From JBAWYM01 sp037143575 (GTDB taxonomy: Bacteria; Patescibacteriota; Gracilibacteria; Peribacterales; Peribacteraceae): a stretch of DNA of 25,114 nt. The stretch lies in the NCBI GenBank assembly GCA_037143575.1, contig JBAWYM010000025.1:1-25114 (forward strand). The letters are read 5' to 3'. Every line of letters starts with the position of its first letter. The first letter of the stretch is position 1. Below the pieces are notes generated by a model. It searched no databases. It saw only the letters and a list, made by a program, of their open reading frames with translations, and was not told the DNA's origin. Positions 22,233-25,114 of this stretch are shown piece by piece. The position numbers were made by a program, and so were the translations under genes.

Positions 22233-22586
22233 ATGCCCACTTCCCACTCCTCCCCACACTCCCAGCTCCTCTCCAGGGAAAATATGGAAGAGCTGCATAC
22301 GATCCTCCGCGCGGAAGTGCGTGCGTACGTCGATCGACGGGTGATGGAAGAGCAAGCCGCCATCGCCCCAACCGTCTGTGCTGCATTTGCCGCATTCGTG
22401 GAAAGGCATCCAGAAATCAGTATCCCGACGTATGCCGACGTCCTGTACCGACTGACGCTCGGCAGCATTTACAACTGCTTCCAGTTCATCCGCAAATCCG
22501 TCCGTGATCCGGTGAATACGGCACTCGCCACCAAGCTCACCACAGAAATCGCGCTGCAGCTTCCACTGGATTCCCTGAACCAGTGA
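22233..22586 (+). CDS. hypothetical small helical protein, 117 residues
   Basis: Not recognised. ATG at 22233 chosen; a TTG at 22209 in frame is less likely. After a Ser/His/Pro-rich start (PTSHSSPHSQ) the protein is almost all helix: ENMEELHTILRAEVRAYVDR, then a longer hydrophobic helical segment TVCAAFAAFVERHPEIS, and LYRLTLGSIYNCFQFIRKSV. No membrane segment long enough to be certain. It sits 42 bases after the asparaginase-like gene and 86 before the double-domain one, the position of a small partner protein; that role is inference. Stop TGA. Leader CTCCCCTCCT. Confidence 0.6.
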   Translation: MPTSHSSPHSQLLSRENMEELHTILRAEVRAYVDRRVMEEQAAIAPTVCAAFAAFVERHPEISIPTYADVLYRLTLGSIYNCFQFIRKSVRDPVNTALATKLTTEIALQLPLDSLNQ

Positions 22587-22631
22587 CCGCTCTGATCACA
22601 CATAATCACCCTTCATTTCTTGACTCTATTC

Positions 22632-22640
22632 TGGTATAAT
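22632..22640 (+). promoter_or_regulatory. extended -10 promoter of the double asparaginase-fold gene
   Basis: TGGTATAAT: a consensus -10 with the TG extension. No -35 at normal spacing; a TTGACT lies only nine bases upstream. The predicted leader is about 25 bases, so this gene can be transcribed apart from the three before it. Confidence 0.65.
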
Positions 22641-22672
22641 ATCAAGATTTATCACTTTTCATATCCTTCACT

Positions 22673-25114
22673 ATGAACGCACAAACCCCCGCCACCCCAC
22701 ACTCCGAATCCGCCAAAGATCACATCCTCCCGGAGGTGATCAACTCCTCGCAGGTATTCACGTTCTCCGTGAACCCCCATCGCGAAGGCCGGGTCCTCAT
22801 CCTGGCCCTGGGCGGCGCCGGAGTACCCCGGACGCATACGGATATGAACCAGAACCTGCGCGAAGGGCTGGATCTGGTCCCGTACCTCAGCGACAGCGCC
22901 GGGAAGATCGACTACCTGGCACTCGTCATCAAAGATAGCGCAGACCTGACGGCGACGGATGTGGCGAGCATCGCCAAGACCATCTACCACTTCCAGAACC
23001 AGTACGACGGATTCGTGGTGATCGCGGGGACGGACACGATGCCCTTTACCGCTTCTGCTACGGCCTTTGCGCTCCGCGGAATGGGCACTCCCATCCTCTT
23101 CATCGGTGCCACGCTCAAGGTGAGCGAGTGGGATACGGACTTCCGCCTGAACCTCCCCAATGCCATCAAGGTTGCGACGATGGGAGCAACGGACGTGAAC
23201 GCCCCCAGCTTCGGCGAAGTCGGCATTCTCTTCGACGACACGCTCTCCAGGGCTACCGCAACCATCAATAGAGGACTTCGGTCCAATAACCCGATGATCA
23301 CGCCCCGCGTCCCCAAGCTCGGCGACGTGGGCTGGACCATCAAGCTCGAGACCATCGCCAAGCCCCGCCGCCCGTCGCAGCTCAACTACTCGTACAACAC
23401 GAACTCCGATGTGGCGTACTTCGACCTCGTCTCCGAAACGCACTTGAGCAGCTTCGCTCAGATCGTGGAAGACAAGACCATCCGCGGCATCGTCATCGGT
23501 GCCTTCGGCGCGGGCAATGTCCCCACGAAAATGATCCCGCTCATCTACAAGGCCGTCTACGAGAAGGGCAAAGCAGTGGCCGTCATCACCAATAACAAGA
23601 AGGGAAGCTCCGACATGGGCCTGTACGACGTCGGCGCTGTGGGCGTGAAGGCCGGAGCCATTTCCATGGGACCCATGACCAAGCCTGCCGCCATCGAGAA
23701 GATGCGCTACGCCCTCAACAACGCCAAGGGCGAAGGGAAGATGGACTTCCTGAAGGACGTCGCACGCATCCTCCTCACAGCCGTCGCCGAGGAAGTGCCG
23801 GAGAATTTCTCCCGCCACGCCGTCAATCTCATGCGTGAACGCTTCAGCTCCAAGCCAGCCCCACTCGAAAGCTTCTACAAAGCACCTAAGCCCATCAACA
23901 ATCAGTACGATCTAAAAACGTACTGCACGTCCAAGACCACCAAAAAGAAGGTCCTCGTCATCAGTATGGGCGGCACGTTCTACATGGAAGTGAACCAGGC
24001 GGGATCATTGACCCCCACACAGCGCCCGCTCGGCGATCTCTTTGACATCAAATTCAAGGGATTGGAGAGATTGGTGTCGCTGGATTACATCGAGCTCATG
24101 AACCTGGACAGTACCGACGTGGAGCATCGCCATCGTGCGGAGCTGGCCCGTACGATCACCCGCCACATCAAGGACTACGACGGCATCGTCGTGCTCCATG
24201 GGACGGACACCATGGCCTACACTGCCTCGGCCCTCTCCTACATGCTCGTGGGGATCGACAAGGACGTCATCTTCACCGGAGCGCAGAAGCCGGGGTACGG
24301 CTCATCGGATTTCGACCGCAACTTCATCAAGGCAGTGAAGGCCGTCATCACCAGATTGGAACAGCCGGAGAAAAACCGCATCCAGCCGGGCATCAAGGTG
24401 GCCTTCGGCGACAAGCTCATGATCGGCACCACCGTCATCAAGGAAGACGAGCACGGCATCAACGCCTTCGCGCCGGTGGAGAAGCACCCGCTCGCCGGGA
24501 AACTCAATTACCACATCGATCTCTTCGATGTGACGGGCCACGTGAAGCGCAGGCCCTTCTCGCTCTTCACCAACTTCGACCCGGGGGTGGCGTACTTCGA
24601 GTGTATCAACGCCATCGATATCAAGCAGTTTGAAAATCTCATCGAGAATCCCGAGGTCTCGGGCGTGCTCATCGGCGGCTTCGATGCCGGCAATATGCCG
24701 ATGCAGATGAAGTACTACATCGCCACCGCCGTGAATTCCTACCTCAAGCCCATCGCCTTCATCTCGCACAACGACAACGGTGTCATCGAGATGTCTGCGG
24801 AAGGGCGCAGCGGAGAATTCATCAAGGCCGGCGGCATCGCGCTCGGGGACATGATCAAGGAAAGTGCATTCCAGAAGCTGAGCTACGCCATGGGCATCGG
24901 CAAGATGCAGAAGGGACTGAGTGGCCGCGACCTCATCGAATTCGTCCGAAAGATGATGCACACCAACCTGGCAGCGGAAATCTCGGACCGCTTCTGCGCC
25001 GCTGGAGATACCCTCTACCGCGGCATCCTCTCTAATCGCACCTTCACCGATAGCGACATCCAGAAAGCGATGGATGCCTGCAAGGAAGAGGTGAAGGGGT
25101 GGGAGGGGAAGAAG
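22673..25114 (+). CDS. tandem double asparaginase-fold protein, first 814 residues (cut by window edge)
   Basis: Open from ATG 22673 to the last base. Two homologous asparaginase-type modules lie in one chain. Module 1 (about 38-400): VLILALGGAGV, VVIAGTDTMPFTASA, GAFGAGNVPTKMIPLI. Module 2 (about 425-780): VLVISMGGTFYM, VVLHGTDTMAYTASAL, VIFTGAQKPGYGSSDFDRN, GGFDAGNMPMQMKYYI. In module 1 the TGGT motif is LGGA (46-49) and HGTDT is AGTDT (118-122). In module 2 the nucleophile position is M432 (MGGT), while HGTDT (509-513) is intact. Normal enzymes of the family are single-module subunits that form dimers or tetramers, so a fused pair could build a pseudo-dimer. The missing first threonine in both modules suggests altered or lost hydrolysis. 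It could instead be a tRNA-dependent or binding protein. No signal peptide. Own extended -10 promoter upstream. Confidence 0.85.
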   Translation, partial: MNAQTPATPHSESAKDHILPEVINSSQVFTFSVNPHREGRVLILALGGAGVPRTHTDMNQNLREGLDLVPYLSDSAGKIDYLALVIKDSADLTATDVASIAKTIYHFQNQYDGFVVIAGTDTMPFTASATAFALRGMGTPILFIGATLKVSEWDTDFRLNLPNAIKVATMGATDVNAPSFGEVGILFDDTLSRATATINRGLRSNNPMITPRVPKLGDVGWTIKLETIAKPRRPSQLNYSYNTNSDVAYFDLVSETHLSSFAQIVEDKTIRGIVIGAFGAGNVPTKMIPLIYKAVYEKGKAVAVITNNKKGSSDMGLYDVGAVGVKAGAISMGPMTKPAAIEKMRYALNNAKGEGKMDFLKDVARILLTAVAEEVPENFSRHAVNLMRERFSSKPAPLESFYKAPKPINNQYDLKTYCTSKTTKKKVLVISMGGTFYMEVNQAGSLTPTQRPLGDLFDIKFKGLERLVSLDYIELMNLDSTDVEHRHRAELARTITRHIKDYDGIVVLHGTDTMAYTASALSYMLVGIDKDVIFTGAQKPGYGSSDFDRNFIKAVKAVITRLEQPEKNRIQPGIKVAFGDKLMIGTTVIKEDEHGINAFAPVEKHPLAGKLNYHIDLFDVTGHVKRRPFSLFTNFDPGVAYFECINAIDIKQFENLIENPEVSGVLIGGFDAGNMPMQMKYYIATAVNSYLKPIAFISHNDNGVIEMSAEGRSGEFIKAGGIALGDMIKESAFQKLSYAMGIGKMQKGLSGRDLIEFVRKMMHTNLAAEISDRFCAAGDTLYRGILSNRTFTDSDIQKAMDACKEEVKGWEGKK

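Noticed and set aside
3140..22586. Alternative genetic code with UGA as glycine (Gracilibacteria type)
   Set aside because: TGA ends sodA and the 117-residue ORF at the expected family lengths or before intergenic repeats, and no in-frame TGA interrupts recognisable genes.
22652..23818. 388-residue minus-strand open frame
   Set aside because: Antisense shadow of module 1 of the double asparaginase-fold gene; the plus frame has clear family motifs.

Overview
The window reads as a piece of a compact bacterial chromosome of moderate GC, with housekeeping genes packed next to each other and no phage, plasmid, IS or CRISPR content. It has sigma70-like promoters, a bacterial RpoB, YidC/RnpA and GatCA. 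It also has a TrmB-type regulator, an E. coli FbaB-like class I aldolase, an SLH surface protein, very little Shine-Dalgarno signal and many small hairpin repeats. My best guess is a Candidate Phyla Radiation genome, perhaps Peribacteria-like; this is inference from content and style, not from a search. TGA acts as a stop (for example after the superoxide dismutase and a 117-residue ORF), so the Gracilibacteria UGA=Gly code is unlikely.

Layout. 1-2074 (-): 5' part of rpoB, cut by the left edge, with a lysine-rich N-terminal tail. 2300-2896 (+): unknown protein. 3140-3790 (-): Mn-type superoxide dismutase. 4069-5160 (+): FemAB-family transferase. 5161-5832: repeat-filled intergenic region. 5909-10240 (-): 1443-residue SLH surface protein, with about 0.8 kb of non-coding upstream DNA. 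11152-12627 (-): cysS. 12847-13947 (+): fbaB. 14167-17008 (-): rnpA, yidC, an unknown ORF and a divergent ndk. 17261-19038 (+): gatC-gatA. 19253-20062 (-): TrmB-like regulator. 20365-25114 (+): a four-gene run in which two genes encode asparaginase-fold proteins. The second of these has two tandem asparaginase domains and runs off the right edge.

What stands out is the repeat ecology. Three families of small hairpins lie mainly at 3' ends of genes. In two families the stem bases covary between copies while the loop stays fixed. Period-7 tandem repeats of several unrelated sequences sit in the translation start regions of sodA, rnpA, gatC and gatA, with looser examples before femAB and fbaB. 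Copies of the same elements appear inside sodA, the femAB-like gene and fbaB, in frame, where they account for extra residues. Translation starts almost all lack a Shine-Dalgarno sequence and are preceded by pyrimidine-rich DNA; at least one promoter predicts a leaderless mRNA.

Functionally, transcription (RpoB), tRNA charging and amidation (CysRS, GatCA), membrane insertion (YidC), tRNA processing (RnpA), nucleotide balance (NDK), the lower or upper glycolytic arm (FbaB), oxidant defence (SodA) and the cell surface (SLH protein, FemAB) are represented. The asparaginase-fold cluster at the right end is the least explained coding region.
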